Source: Alphaproteobacteria bacterium
Lineage (GTDB): Bacteria; Pseudomonadota; Alphaproteobacteria; Bin65
Direction: 5' to 3'
Assembly (NCBI GenBank): GCA_022819985.1
Contig: JAJEGH010000018.1
Location: 1 to 64,000, forward strand
DNA length: 64,000 nucleotides
Position numbers and translations under genes: made by a program. The first letter of the stretch is position 1, and each line of letters begins with the position of its first letter. Shown one piece after another: positions 1-8,245 of this stretch. Below the pieces are notes generated by a model. It made no database searches and was not told the DNA's origin. It was given only the letters and a program-made list of their open reading frames with translations.

Positions 1-454
1 GGCACAGGTCCTCCCCAAGTGCTCATGGCGCAGGGGGCGCTCGGTTGCTCTCGATCCCTTGGCCCGTCCCATCCGCGATGGACAGGACTTCCACGATGGC
101 AGGGAGTCCAGGTGAGCGGCACCCGGCCATTGGCTTCGCCGCCGCGCCACGCGCTCCGGCGAAGCCAAAGGCCAGCCAGCACTGCTGCGATCAAGGTCGG
201 AGAAATGGCTAAGCAACGTCTGCACCCCAAAACGGCTGAAGCGCTGTGAGAGGTACAGGGGTAAACGGCGCCCGGAGCCTTGCCGGAAGCGGCATCGGCG
301 CGGCGGCGGCCGACCCCTCCCCTAGCCCCTCCACCAAGGGGAGGGGGATTCGATCAGGGCTCCCCTCGCAGAGGAATCCTGATGGTAGTTCGGATAATCG
401 ACATCTACGGCGTGACCGTCCCCGAGCCGGAAGACCATGCGCCAGTTGCCGCAC
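1..454. other. left-edge spacer, no gene recognised
   Basis: No reading frame here looks like a real protein; the 76-aa ORF at the edge is low-complexity and matches nothing I know. A 10-bp inverted repeat, CCCCTCCCCT (314-323) and AGGGGAGGGG (337-346), lies about 110 nt beyond the 3' end of zapE and could fold as its terminator, though no T-run follows. TCGCAGAGGAATCC at 366-379 matches the end of the MITE-like element near 5.9 kb, so this is probably a remnant of that element. Confidence 0.5.
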
Positions 455-1621
455 TCACTCCGCATCCTGGCGCGCTTCGAGATAGTCCTTCGACTGCATC
501 TCCATCAGGCGCGAGACGGTGCGCTGGAATTCCATCGCGATGTGGGTGCCGCGGTACAGGTCCTGCGGCGCGCCGGCCGCCGAGGCGAGCAGCTTGACCT
601 TCCGCTCGTAGAGCGTGTCGATCAGGATGGCGAAGCGCTTGACCGGGTTCTTCTCGTCCGGCTTGAAGCGCGGGATGTCGTCGATCAGCACGGTCCGGTA
701 GGCGTCGGCGATGGCGATATAGTCGGCCGCGGCGCGCGCCTCGCGGCACAGCGCGTCGAACGGGAAGCGCGCGACGCCGTGGGCGGCGCGCGGCACCGGC
801 ACCTCCCGTCCCTTCACGGTCAGCCGGGCCGGCGTGGCCTCGGCGCCGTCGGTCAGCGCCTCGAAAGCCCTGTCGAGCGCCCGGGTCGCCGCCGGGCCGA
901 GCGGCGTGCGCCAGACCTGCATCGTCATCAGCCGGGCAAGGCGGTAATCCTGCGCCGCCTCCAGATGGAGCACGTCCAGCTTCGCCTTGAGCAGTTCGAT
1001 GAAGGGCAGGAAGAGCTGGCGCTGCAACCCGCCCTCGTAGAGCCGGTCCGGCGGCCAGTTGGAGGTCGCGACCATAATCGCGCCGCGCGCGAACAGGGCC
1101 TCGAACAGGCGGCCCAGGATCATCGCGTCGGCGATGTTGACGACGTGCAGTTCGTCGAAGCAGAGCAACCGGGCCTCGTCGGCGATGTCGGCGGCGACCG
1201 CGGGCAGCAGGTCGTCGACCCGGCCCCCTTTTTGCGACTCCCCGCGCCGCTTGTGCAGCCGGTCCTGGATTTCCAGCATGAATTCGTGGAAATGGACCCG
1301 GCGCTTGCGGGCGACCGGCGCGGCGTCGAAGAACAGGTCCATCAGCATGGACTTGCCGCGCCCGACGCCGCCGTAGAGATAGAGGCCGCGCGGCGGCTCC
1401 GGCGCCTTCCGGTTGGCCCCCGCCCGCAAGAGCCCGAAACGGGAAAGCCAGGAGCCGGCCCGGCCGGGCTCGTAGCCTTCGAGCGCCCGGTGCAGGCCGG
1501 TCAGCTTTTCGGCCGCCAGCGCCTGGGCCGGATCGTGGGCCAGGTGCCCGGCGGCGACCCGCGCGCGCCATTCCCCCAACGGCGTTTCGGCCGGCGGCAT
1601 TTCTGCTGGACTGCCCGGCAT
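455..1621 (-). CDS. zapE: cell division protein ZapE / AFG1-family ATPase
   Basis: This is a P-loop ATPase of the AFG1/ZapE family (about 388 aa from this start). In bacteria the family acts at the division site and destabilises FtsZ polymers; the mitochondrial members handle misfolded inner-membrane proteins. Visible features are the N-terminal ETPLGEWRARVAAG block, Walker A in GLYLYGGVGRGKSMLMD, Walker B in LLCFDELHV, the sensor-type ATSNWPP motif and FPFDALC near the C-terminus. The frame is open to 1699, but a start at 1621 falls just after the stop of the upstream gene; a start at 1663 (MSGSPTK) would overlap it by about 30 nt. No strong ribosome binding site decides between them. Family assignment is firm, the exact start is not. 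Confidence 0.9.
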   Translation of the reverse strand: MPGSPAEMPPAETPLGEWRARVAAGHLAHDPAQALAAEKLTGLHRALEGYEPGRAGSWLSRFGLLRAGANRKAPEPPRGLYLYGGVGRGKSMLMDLFFDAAPVARKRRVHFHEFMLEIQDRLHKRRGESQKGGRVDDLLPAVAADIADEARLLCFDELHVVNIADAMILGRLFEALFARGAIMVATSNWPPDRLYEGGLQRQLFLPFIELLKAKLDVLHLEAAQDYRLARLMTMQVWRTPLGPAATRALDRAFEALTDGAEATPARLTVKGREVPVPRAAHGVARFPFDALCREARAAADYIAIADAYRTVLIDDIPRFKPDEKNPVKRFAILIDTLYERKVKLLASAAGAPQDLYRGTHIAMEFQRTVSRLMEMQSKDYLEARQDAE

Positions 1622-1631
1622 CGGCGCGGTT

Positions 1632-2639
1632 TCAGCCGTCCGCTTCGTCGGCGACCCGGACATGCCGGTCCGGCGCGGCGAGGATCGCATCGACCGCATC
1701 GGCGACCATGCGCTCGACCAGCGCGCCGGCGGACGGCCGGTCGGCGATCAGGTCCAGCCCCTCGCCGGCGAAGGTGACCGCCATGCCGGTATCGCCGCCG
1801 CGCTGCGCCGCGAAGAAACGCTCGCGCATCGGCTGGCCCTCGGCGCGCAGGGCGTCGTCCCGCCCGTGCCATTCGTCGGTAAAGGCGTTGCGGATGGCGC
1901 GCCCGGTGTACGGCTCCGGCCAGGTCAGGCCGCGCGCCGTGTCGAAAACCTTCGTGCGCAGGGTGTCATCGCCGCCCGTCCGCTCGATCAGCGCTTTCTG
2001 GTTCGGATGGCCGAGCGCCTCCTGCGTCGACCAGAAGCGGGTGCCGACCAACACGCCCTCGGCGCCCAGCATCAGGGCGGCCGCCAGCCCGCGCCCGTCG
2101 GCGATGCCGCCCGCCGCGGCGACCGGAACCGGCGCTACCGCATCGGCGACCGCAGGGACCAGCGGCAGGGTTGCCCGGTCGGCGCCGTGGCCGCCGGCCT
2201 CGGTGCCCTGGGCGACGACGATATCCGCGCCTTTCGCCGCCGCGTTGCGCGCGTCCTTCAGGGTCTGGACCTGGCAGATCAGCGCGGCGCCGGAATCGCG
2301 GATTTTCTCCGCATAGGGCGCGATGTCGCCGAAGGACAGCATGACCGCCGCCGGCCTTCGCTCCAGCGCCGCATCCAGCGCGCCCGGCCGCTTGTCGAGC
2401 GCCCAGGTGATGAAGCCGATGCCGACCGCCCGGTTGCCCGCCTTATCGAATTCCGCCGATATCCAGTCGTCGGAGCCCCAGCCGAGCGCCGGGTCGGCAT
2501 AGCCGGCGCCGATCAGGCCCAGCCCGCCGGCCGCCGAGACCGCCCCGGCCAGCGCGCCGCCGGAAACCCCGCCCATCGGCGCGAGCAATACCGGATGGTC
2601 GATGCCGAGCAGGCGGGTGATGGCGGTCGACAGCTTCAT
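1632..2639 (-). CDS. nitronate monooxygenase (NMO/2-nitropropane dioxygenase family)
   Basis: FMN-dependent TIM-barrel enzyme that oxidises alkyl nitronates such as propionate 3-nitronate, a toxic nitro-metabolite. The N-terminus LLGIDHPVLLAPMGGVSGG is the classical family opening. QGTEAGGHG carries the conserved flavin-site segment with the likely catalytic His, and AAAGGIADGRGLAAAL plus GAEGVLVGTRF form the phosphate-binding loops. Length, about 335 aa, is normal for the family. The start is taken at MKLSTAITRLL; an ATG four codons upstream (2651) is possible. It is probably cotranscribed with the downstream zapE-like gene, 10 nt away or overlapping. The physiological substrate cannot be told from the sequence. 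Confidence 0.9.
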   Translation of the reverse strand: MKLSTAITRLLGIDHPVLLAPMGGVSGGALAGAVSAAGGLGLIGAGYADPALGWGSDDWISAEFDKAGNRAVGIGFITWALDKRPGALDAALERRPAAVMLSFGDIAPYAEKIRDSGAALICQVQTLKDARNAAAKGADIVVAQGTEAGGHGADRATLPLVPAVADAVAPVPVAAAGGIADGRGLAAALMLGAEGVLVGTRFWSTQEALGHPNQKALIERTGGDDTLRTKVFDTARGLTWPEPYTGRAIRNAFTDEWHGRDDALRAEGQPMRERFFAAQRGGDTGMAVTFAGEGLDLIADRPSAGALVERMVADAVDAILAAPDRHVRVADEADG

Positions 2640-2802
2640 GGCCGCGGGCATAGCGGCTTTTGCCGGGCGGTGGCAAAGGGAATGTCGCGCCGGTTGCGCG
2701 GTTCGGGCGGGCTTTCCTTTGGCCCGCCCGGCCTATCTAGGTGGGGAATCCGGCGTCCGGCCGGGCGCCGGGCGGATCGCAACGGAACGCAAGGGGAGCC
2801 GC

Positions 2803-3342
2803 ATGACCGGGATCGACGAAAGCCGGCCTTTCCTGCCGGTCAACATTGCGGTGATGACCGTCTCCGACACGCGCAATGCAGCCGACGACCGGTCCGGCGA
2901 CACGCTGGCCGGGCGGATCGGGGACGCCGGCCATGTCGTCGCCGACCGCCGGATCGTGCCCGACGAAATGGCGGAGATCGTCGCCGCGCTGGAAGGCTGG
3001 ATCGCCGATCCGGACATCGACGTCGTCGTCTCGACCGGCGGCACCGGCGTGACCGGCCGCGACGTGACGCCGGAGGCCTTCGAGCGGGTCTTCGAGAAGA
3101 AGATCGAGGGCTTCGGCGAACTGTTCCGCTGGATCAGTTTTCAGAAGATTCGCACCTCGACCGTCCAGTCGCGCGCGGTCGGCGGCGTGGCGGGCGGCAC
3201 CTACCTGTTCGCCCTGCCGGGCTCGCCCGGCGCGTGCAGGGACGGCTGGGACGAGATACTGCAAGCCCAGCTCGACAACCGCACCCGCCCCTGCAACTTC
3301 GTCGAACTCATGCCCCGGCTCCAGGAGCATACCGGGCGCTAG
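2803..3342 (+). CDS. moaB: molybdenum cofactor biosynthesis protein MoaB
   Basis: MoaB/Mog-fold protein of about 179 aa. The family adenylylates molybdopterin or supports that step before molybdenum insertion, in the cytoplasm. The fold signature is clear: VNIAVMTVSDTR at the start, the loop VVSTGGTGVTGRDVTPEA, and the late FALPGSPGAC segment. The ORF track opens the frame at 2602, but ATG 2803 has an excellent ribosome binding site (AAGGGGAG) five nt upstream and gives the standard family N-terminus. The gene stands alone. A CoxL-type molybdoenzyme near 56 kb is one possible consumer of the cofactor, which is inference only. Confidence 0.93.
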   Translation: MTGIDESRPFLPVNIAVMTVSDTRNAADDRSGDTLAGRIGDAGHVVADRRIVPDEMAEIVAALEGWIADPDIDVVVSTGGTGVTGRDVTPEAFERVFEKKIEGFGELFRWISFQKIRTSTVQSRAVGGVAGGTYLFALPGSPGACRDGWDEILQAQLDNRTRPCNFVELMPRLQEHTGR

Positions 3343-3446
3343 GACGGCCGTTCCCGACGGGACCGCCGGTTGCGGGCGCGGACGTTTCCTTCGATCCGGC
3401 CTCTCGTTTCCAGCCCGCCGTTCCGGCCGCTGTCCGCATCCCCTCG

Positions 3447-3599
3447 CCGTCATTCCGACCGGAGCCGCTCAAAGGGCGGCGGAGCGGAGGAATCCGGTCG
3501 GTGCCGTGCCGCCGGCGCAGGGCCGAGCCTGGGACCGGCTTCCGTCGCCGGCCGGATTTCTCCGCTACGCGGCTGACGCCGCTCCGGTCGAAATGACGG
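3447..3599. repeat. MITE-like interspersed repeat, subfamily B, copy 1
   Basis: A 153-bp element bounded by inverted ends CCGTCATTCCGACCGGAGC and GCTCCGGTCGAAATGACGG. Inside lie GGAGGAATC and GGATTTCTCC arms and a core containing CCGTCGCCGGCCGGATTTC. The same core appears at 3.9-4.1 kb and, inverted, at 8.25-8.42 kb. No protein is encoded. The layout suggests a folded, non-autonomous mobile repeat. Confidence 0.75.
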
Positions 3600-3889
3600 G
3601 AGGGGGCGGCGGAAGGGAAGCGCCCCCGCGTCTTTTTGATCGTGCGCTCCAGTATTTACCCGCTGCCTTCGCCATCTTTCTCGCAGTTTTCCGCCGTTTC
3701 TCCGCGCCCGATCCCGAATTAGACAGACCGGTCTGTGTATCGGTGTCTTTTTTTCGCCCGGAGCGCCCGAACCCCGCAGAATCGCTGAGAAACGCGATCC
3801 GGGATGGCAGCAAAAACGATTCAGGAAGGAAATGTTTCCATCCTGCTCCGGGCGGCGGGCCGCGCCCAACCCGACCCCCGCCCCCTTTA
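3600..3889. other. spacer between two repeats, holds a TetR-type palindrome
   Basis: About 290 bp without a convincing gene. Codon patterns in the overlapping ORFs look random and no ribosome binding site stands out. The only clear element is the palindrome annotated separately at 3717-3736, followed by a run of seven T residues. This may be the scar of a lost regulator or its target gene. Confidence 0.4.
3717..3736. promoter_or_regulatory. TetR-type operator-like palindrome, copy 1
   Basis: AATTAGACAGACCGGTCTGT contains the perfect 14-bp palindrome ACAGACCGGTCTGT, typical in form of TetR-family operators. The same 20 bases occur inverted at 53246-53265. No TetR gene is present in the window and no gene obviously starts here. 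Confidence 0.5.
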
Positions 3890-4140
3890 CCGTCATTTCG
3901 ACCGGAGCCCCGGCGCAAGCCGGGGCGGAGTGGAGAAATCTGGCGGGTGCTCCCCCGGAAATCAGCGGCGACGCCGCAGGCTCCGGCGTTCGGCCGGCCT
4001 CCGTCGCCAGCCGGATTTCTCCCCTTCGGCTTCGCTCAGAGCCCGCCCTGAGCGAAGTCGAAGGGGCAGGCTGCTACGCGGCTGACGCCGCTTCGGTCGA
4101 AATGACGGTGGGAAGGAGTGCGCTTCGGTCGAAATGACGG
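3890..4140. repeat. MITE-like interspersed repeat, subfamily B, copy 2 (compound)
   Basis: Begins with CCGTCATTTCGACCGGAGC and ends with CTTCGGTCGAAATGACGG at 4108. A second, truncated copy of the right end (CTTCGGTCGAAATGACGG) follows at about 4123-4140. An inserted hairpin-prone segment (CTTCGGCTTCGCTCAGAG ... CTGAGCGAAGTCGAAGG) makes it longer than copy 1. No coding content. Confidence 0.72.
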
Positions 4141-4238
4141 GTGGAGGGCGCACTTCGGGCGTTGACAAAGCACATATAAGGAACAAAATTGGCGATGTCA
4201 AGGACTGTTATCGAAAAAAAGGAAATATTTTTAAGCCG

Positions 4239-4258
4239 GGCTTGACACCCGCAGCCCG
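4239..4258 (-). terminator. possible terminator of the DUF2064 gene
   Basis: Read on the minus strand just beyond the 4290 stop, a short stem (GGGCT/AGCCC, ten-base loop) is followed by TTAAAAATATTTCCTTTTTTT. The stem is weak but the T-rich tail is notable in such GC-rich DNA. Confidence 0.35.
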
Positions 4259-4289
4259 CCCTTCAGGTCGCTGCCGGGCACATAACCGG

Positions 4290-4907
4290 CTAACCGCCCG
4301 TCCACGCCCGGAACGCCGCGCCGTCGTCGACATCCGCCAGCGTTTCGGCGAAGGCGAGCCGCCGGTGGCGCGGGACGTTGCACAGCGTGGCGGCGAGGGT
4401 CTCCGGGCGCGACCAGGGCACGCGATCGAACAGGCCGCCGCATTGCATCGGGCCGCGCTGGCCGACCGACCAGAAGCCGCCGTCCGCGGCCGGGCCGAAC
4501 AGCAGGTCGGACTGCCGGAGCAGATCGAACGCGCGCCCGACGACGCCGGCGTCGATGCCGGGAATGTCGGCGCCGAAGAGGATCCGCGGGCGCGGCGCGA
4601 AGCGGTCGAGGCAGCGCGCCATGCGGGCGCCGAGATCGCCTTCGCCCTGGTCGATGCAGGGCAGGCCGGCGAGGCGCGGCAGCCCGCGCCGCAGATGCCG
4701 CGCAGACCGGCGCGGAGTCGCCGCAACGACCAGATCCCATTCCGGCCGGTGGGCCAGCCGCGCGCCGATCCGCTGCGCGGTGTCGCCATAGAAGCGCCAG
4801 GCGGGCAGCGCCCCGATATCCGCCGCCAGCCGCGTCTTGACCGCGCCGGCGAGCGGCGCCTTCAGGAACAGGATCGCGACCGGGCGGCGTGCGGTCATCG
4901 CAACCAT
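4290..4907 (-). CDS. TIGR04282-type glycosyltransferase-like protein (DUF2064)
   Basis: A 205-aa nucleotide-sugar/nucleotidyl-transferase-fold protein of the DUF2064 (rSAM/selenodomain-associated transferase 1) family. Signature stretches are VAILFLKAPLAGAVKTRLA, the DLVVAATP strand, LFGADIPGID (the acidic metal site of the GT-A fold) and LLFGPAADGGFWSVG. The substrate is unknown. It starts 4 nt after the stop of its partner gene, and the two families are usually paired, so they are almost certainly one operon. An alternative start at 4898 would drop three residues. Confidence 0.85.
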   Translation of the reverse strand: MVAMTARRPVAILFLKAPLAGAVKTRLAADIGALPAWRFYGDTAQRIGARLAHRPEWDLVVAATPRRSARHLRRGLPRLAGLPCIDQGEGDLGARMARCLDRFAPRPRILFGADIPGIDAGVVGRAFDLLRQSDLLFGPAADGGFWSVGQRGPMQCGGLFDRVPWSRPETLAATLCNVPRHRRLAFAETLADVDDGAAFRAWTGG

Positions 4908-4911
4908 CGGG

Positions 4912-5640
4912 TCAATACAGCCGCGCCAGCCAGGCCGGCGGAACGCCCAGGAGATAGAGCGAGAGCAGGGCGAGATTGCGCGCCGAGCGGCGGCGGTAGC
5001 CGGCCCGGACGAAGCGGTCCGCGCTCGTTACGGCGTCGAATTCCAGCGGGACGAGCCTTCGCCGGCCGATGCGCCGGACCAGGTCGACATCCTCGAACAG
5101 CGGCATCGGCCGGTAGCCGCCGAGCGCCCGGTAGAAGTCGCGGGCGATCAGCAGGCCCTGGTCGCCGTAAGGCAGGCCGAGGCGGCGGCAACGCCAGGCG
5201 ACCCGCGCCTCCAGCCTGCGGGCGCGCGGGTCCGGATCGTCCAGCCGGAACCGGCCGTAGCCGGCGCGCTCCCGGTTGGCGGGATCGGCCGCGAAGGCGT
5301 CGGCCGCGGCGCGCCAGCCGGGGCCGGGGCGGGTATCGGCGTGGAGGAAGAGCAGCCAGCCGCCCCGCGCGGCCTCCGCGCCCGCCGCCAGTTGCGCGCC
5401 GCGCCCTTGGGCGCCGGTCACGACCCGCGCGCCGGCCTCCTGCGCCGTCGCCGCCGTGCCGTCCCGCGAGCCGCCGTCGCTGACCACGATTTCTGTAGCG
5501 CCCCATTCCGGCGCGTCCCCGCCGCCGTCCGGCATCGACAATGCCGCGAGGGTCGCCGGCAGGCGCGCCGCCTCGTTCAGCGCCGGGATCACGATGCTCA
5601 GCCCGGCGAAAGTCCCGGCCGGAGTCCCGTTGGGAGTCAT
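4912..5640 (-). CDS. TIGR04283-type glycosyltransferase family 2
   Basis: GT-A fold family 2 glycosyltransferase, about 242 aa, of the TIGR04283 group (rSAM/selenodomain-associated transferase 2, sometimes called arsenosugar biosynthesis glycosyltransferase). The chain opens with LSIVIPALNEAARLPATL, carries EIVVSDGGSRDGT, GRGAQLAAGAEAA and the metal motif LFLHADTRPG, and later EDVDLVRRIGRR. The ORF track extends it to 5772, but those 44 extra residues are translated from a MITE-like repeat; ATG 5640 gives the normal N-terminus. Pairing with the DUF2064 gene is typical. No arsenosugar radical SAM gene (arsS) is visible here, so an arsenic role is unsupported. Confidence 0.87.
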   Translation of the reverse strand: MTPNGTPAGTFAGLSIVIPALNEAARLPATLAALSMPDGGGDAPEWGATEIVVSDGGSRDGTAATAQEAGARVVTGAQGRGAQLAAGAEAARGGWLLFLHADTRPGPGWRAAADAFAADPANRERAGYGRFRLDDPDPRARRLEARVAWRCRRLGLPYGDQGLLIARDFYRALGGYRPMPLFEDVDLVRRIGRRRLVPLEFDAVTSADRFVRAGYRRRSARNLALLSLYLLGVPPAWLARLY

Positions 5641-5676
5641 AACCGCCTGTCTCGCCCAGTACGCCCCGCCGTTCAA

Positions 5677-5907
5677 GGATTCCTCTGCGAAACCCCTTCC
5701 CGTCATTCCGACCGGAGCCCCGGCCCGCAGGGCCGGGGCGTAGCGGAGGAATCTCGACTCGGTCTCACCCACAAGAAACCCCTGGTCCTGCGCTGAGATT
5801 CCTCCGCTGCGCGCCCCGGATGAAATCCGGGGCGCTCCGGTCGGAATGACGGGAGAGGGTGGCAGGGGCCGATCGCGCTGTTTTGTTCGGCTTTCGCAGA
5901 GGAATCC
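5677..5907. repeat. MITE-like interspersed repeat, subfamily A, copy 1
   Basis: A 231-bp element bounded by inverted repeats GGATTCCTCTGCGAAA and TTTCGCAGAGGAATCC. Nested inside is a second inverted pair (CCGTCATTCCGACCGGAGC to GCGCTCCGGTCGGAATGACGG, 5700-5852, 153 bp). The core GTCTCACCCACAAGAAACCC recurs in inverted orientation at 32.7-32.9 kb. It fills most of the spacer between two divergent genes and contributes a spurious N-terminal extension to the 4912-5772 ORF. Confidence 0.8.
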
Positions 5908-5950
5908 CGTTCAAGCGGGAGCGCTGGCCGGAACGCCAAGGCGGTATATT

Positions 5951-5965
5951 GTTCTTTTTTTGTTC
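5951..5965. promoter_or_regulatory. SOS (LexA) box upstream of the radical SAM gene
   Basis: GTTC-TTTTTTT-GTTC is an exact match to the alphaproteobacterial LexA consensus GTTC-N7-GTTC. It directly follows a -10-like TATATT (5945-5950), so bound LexA would cover the expected start of transcription. The next gene begins about 25 nt downstream. Confidence 0.75.
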
Positions 5966-5989
5966 TTGACTTCGGCCGACCAAATCCCC

Positions 5990-7183
5990 ATGATGAACGG
6001 TATGGAACCCGGTCCACAGATCCCGGCGAGCACGCCCTTCGATCCCCGGTCGCCCCAACCGGAGCGTCCCCCGAATCGTCCCGGGGGGCCGGCCTTCCGC
6101 GGCCGGGGCGCCGGCTTCAATCCGCCGAACCGCTTCGAGACGATCCGGCGCGACCCCTTCTTCGACGGCTGGGAGCCGGAGGCGGCGCCGGATACGCCAC
6201 GGGATATGGGGGGCGAAAGCCCGCCGCCGGCCACCGTGCCGACAACGGTGACGGTCGACGCGACGCGCACGGTGATCGCGCGTAACGACTCGCCGGACGT
6301 CGGCTTCGACCGCTCGATCAACCCCTATCGCGGCTGCGAGCACGGGTGCGTCTACTGCTATGCGCGGCCGACCCACGCCTGGCTCGGCCTGTCGCCGGGC
6401 GTCGATTTCGAGACCCGGCTGTTCGCCAAGCCGGACGCCGCCGCCCTGCTGCGGCAGGAGCTGGCCCGGCCGTCCTACCGCTGCGAACCCATCGCCATGG
6501 GCACGAACACGGACCCGTATCAGCCGGTCGAGCGGGAGCGGCGGATCACGCGGGCCATCCTGAAGGTGCTGTCGGACTGCAACCATCCGGTCACGATCGT
6601 CACCAAGTCGGCCCTGATAGAGCGGGATATCGATTTCCTGGCGCCGATGGCGGAGAAAGGCCTGTGCACGGCCGCCCTCTCGGTGACGACCCTGGAGCGG
6701 ACGGTGGCGCGGTCGATGGAGCCGCGGGCGTCGGCGCCGGCGCGCCGGCTGGCGGCGATCCGCTCGCTGGCCGAGGCCGGCATCCCGGTCCGGGTCATGG
6801 TCGCGCCGGTGGTGCCGGGCATCACGGACCACGAGATGGAGGATATCCTGGAGGCGGCGCGCGATGCCGGCGCGTCCCTCGCCTCCTATATCGTGCTGCG
6901 CCTGCCCGGCGAGGTGAAGGACCTGTTCTGCGACTGGCTCGACGCCCACTATCCGGCGCGGCGCAACAAGGTGCTGAACACGATCCGCTCGCTGCGCGAG
7001 GGCAAACTCAACACCGCCGAGTGGGGCGAGCGCATGGTCGGCAAGGGCGCGTTCGGCAAGGCGCTGGACTTGCGCTTCGCCTTGGCCGTCCGCCGCCTCG
7101 GCCTGAAACGCGAAGGCCGGGCCCTGCGCACCGACCTGTTCGCCAAACCGGCCCGCGACGGGCGGCAGATGACGCTGTTCTAG
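5990..7183 (+). CDS. PA0069-type radical SAM protein (spore photoproduct lyase-like)
   Basis: Radical SAM enzyme of about 397 aa in the PA0069 family, distantly related to spore photoproduct lyase. The cluster motif is visible as GCEHGCVYCYARP (CxxxCxxC), preceded by INPYRGC, with ITIVTKSA-like strands (VTIVTKSALIERD) and the MVAPVVPGITD segment after it. The reaction is unknown; repair of DNA photolesions is a reasonable hypothesis for SPL relatives. The start is uncertain between ATG codons 5990, 5993 and 6002, all without a good ribosome binding site; the 5846 ORF start lies inside a repeat. A perfect LexA box 25 nt upstream indicates control by DNA damage. Confidence 0.88.
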   Translation: MMNGMEPGPQIPASTPFDPRSPQPERPPNRPGGPAFRGRGAGFNPPNRFETIRRDPFFDGWEPEAAPDTPRDMGGESPPPATVPTTVTVDATRTVIARNDSPDVGFDRSINPYRGCEHGCVYCYARPTHAWLGLSPGVDFETRLFAKPDAAALLRQELARPSYRCEPIAMGTNTDPYQPVERERRITRAILKVLSDCNHPVTIVTKSALIERDIDFLAPMAEKGLCTAALSVTTLERTVARSMEPRASAPARRLAAIRSLAEAGIPVRVMVAPVVPGITDHEMEDILEAARDAGASLASYIVLRLPGEVKDLFCDWLDAHYPARRNKVLNTIRSLREGKLNTAEWGERMVGKGAFGKALDLRFALAVRRLGLKREGRALRTDLFAKPARDGRQMTLF

Positions 7184-7295
7184 GGGCGGACCGGGGCCGA
7201 AACGAAGGTCGGGGGCGGCATTCCGGTTTCCGTTCGGGAACGAACCCGCCCGTGACACTGCCGGATCGCTTTGCGAAAGTGGCGTGGCTGTGCCC

Positions 7296-8201
7296 ATGCC
7301 CGTCCCCGTGCCCGTCACCCGTTTCGCGCCCAGCCCGACCGGCCTTCTCCATCTCGGCCATGCCTGGTCCGCCTGGCAGGCCTGGCGGCGCGCGCAGGAC
7401 GGGGGCGGGCGCTTCCTGCTGCGCATCGAGGATATCGACACCGGGCGCTGCCGGCCGGAATTCGAAGCGGCGATCTACGAAGACCTCGCCTGGCTGGGCC
7501 TGGACTGGGAGCGGCCGGTGCTGCGCCAGTCGGAGCATTTCGGCCGCTACCGGGCGGCCCTGGCGGCGATCCGGGAGCAGGGCCTCGCCTATCCGTGCTT
7601 CTGTACCCGGGCCGATATCCGCCGCGAGATCGAGGCCGCCGGCGGCGCACCCCATGGCGCGCCCCACGGCCCACCCCACGGCGCGCGAGGCAATCCGCAG
7701 GAGCCGGGCGGCGGCCTGCGTTACCCCGGCACCTGCCGCGGCCTTGCGCCGACGGACCGGCAGGCGCGGATCGACGGCGGCGCGGCTCATGCCTGGCGGC
7801 TGGACGCCGCCGCGGCCGCCGCGCGCTGCGGGCCTCTGATCTGGCGCGACGAGATCGCCGGCGAGGTTCCGGTCGATCCGGCGGTCTTCGGCGATGTCGT
7901 GCTGGCGCGCAAGGATGTCCCGACGAGCTATCATCTCGCCGTCACGGTGGACGATGCCCTTCAGGGCGTCACCCTGGTCGTGCGCGGCGAAGACCTGTTC
8001 GCCGCCACCCATGTCCATCGGCTGCTCCAGGCGATCCTCGGCCTGCCGGCGCCGCTCTACCGCCACCACCCGCTGCTGCTCGACGCCGGGGGCAAACGCT
8101 TCGCCAAGCGCGACCGGGCCATGACGATCCGCAGCCTGCGCGAAAAGGGCCTGTCGCCCGCCGACGCGGTCGCGCTGGCCGCGGGCTGGCGGACGGGATA
8201 G
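7296..8201 (+). CDS. gluQ: glutamyl-Q tRNA(Asp) synthetase
   Basis: GluQRS, a truncated glutamyl-tRNA synthetase paralogue (about 301 aa) that attaches glutamate to queuosine in tRNA(Asp). It has the Rossmann catalytic half only: TRFAPSPTGLLHLGHAWSA with the HIGH-like HLGH, LLRIEDIDTGR, WRDEIAGE, VVRGEDLFAATHVHRLLQ, and a KMSKS-like KRFAKRDRAM. The zinc site typical of the family is present (CFC and YPGTC). No anticodon-binding domain follows, as expected. A three-unit 12-nt tandem repeat at 7644-7679 encodes HGAPHGPPHGA inside the zinc region. ATG 7296 is preferred; a GTG at 7284 is in frame. Confidence 0.92.
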   Translation: MPVPVPVTRFAPSPTGLLHLGHAWSAWQAWRRAQDGGGRFLLRIEDIDTGRCRPEFEAAIYEDLAWLGLDWERPVLRQSEHFGRYRAALAAIREQGLAYPCFCTRADIRREIEAAGGAPHGAPHGPPHGARGNPQEPGGGLRYPGTCRGLAPTDRQARIDGGAAHAWRLDAAAAAARCGPLIWRDEIAGEVPVDPAVFGDVVLARKDVPTSYHLAVTVDDALQGVTLVVRGEDLFAATHVHRLLQAILGLPAPLYRHHPLLLDAGGKRFAKRDRAMTIRSLREKGLSPADAVALAAGWRTG

Positions 8202-8245
8202 CGCCGGCCCGGCAAGCCCGCGCCGGGCGCCGCCGCTTGCCCCGC

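Noticed and set aside
3343-4289. Coding sequence in the long spacer after moaB
   Set aside because: The overlapping ORFs are translations of inverted repeats; none has a plausible start, codon pattern or family motif.
5641-5772. 44-residue N-terminal extension of the TIGR04283 glycosyltransferase
   Set aside because: It is translated from the MITE-like element; the family N-terminus begins just after ATG 5640.
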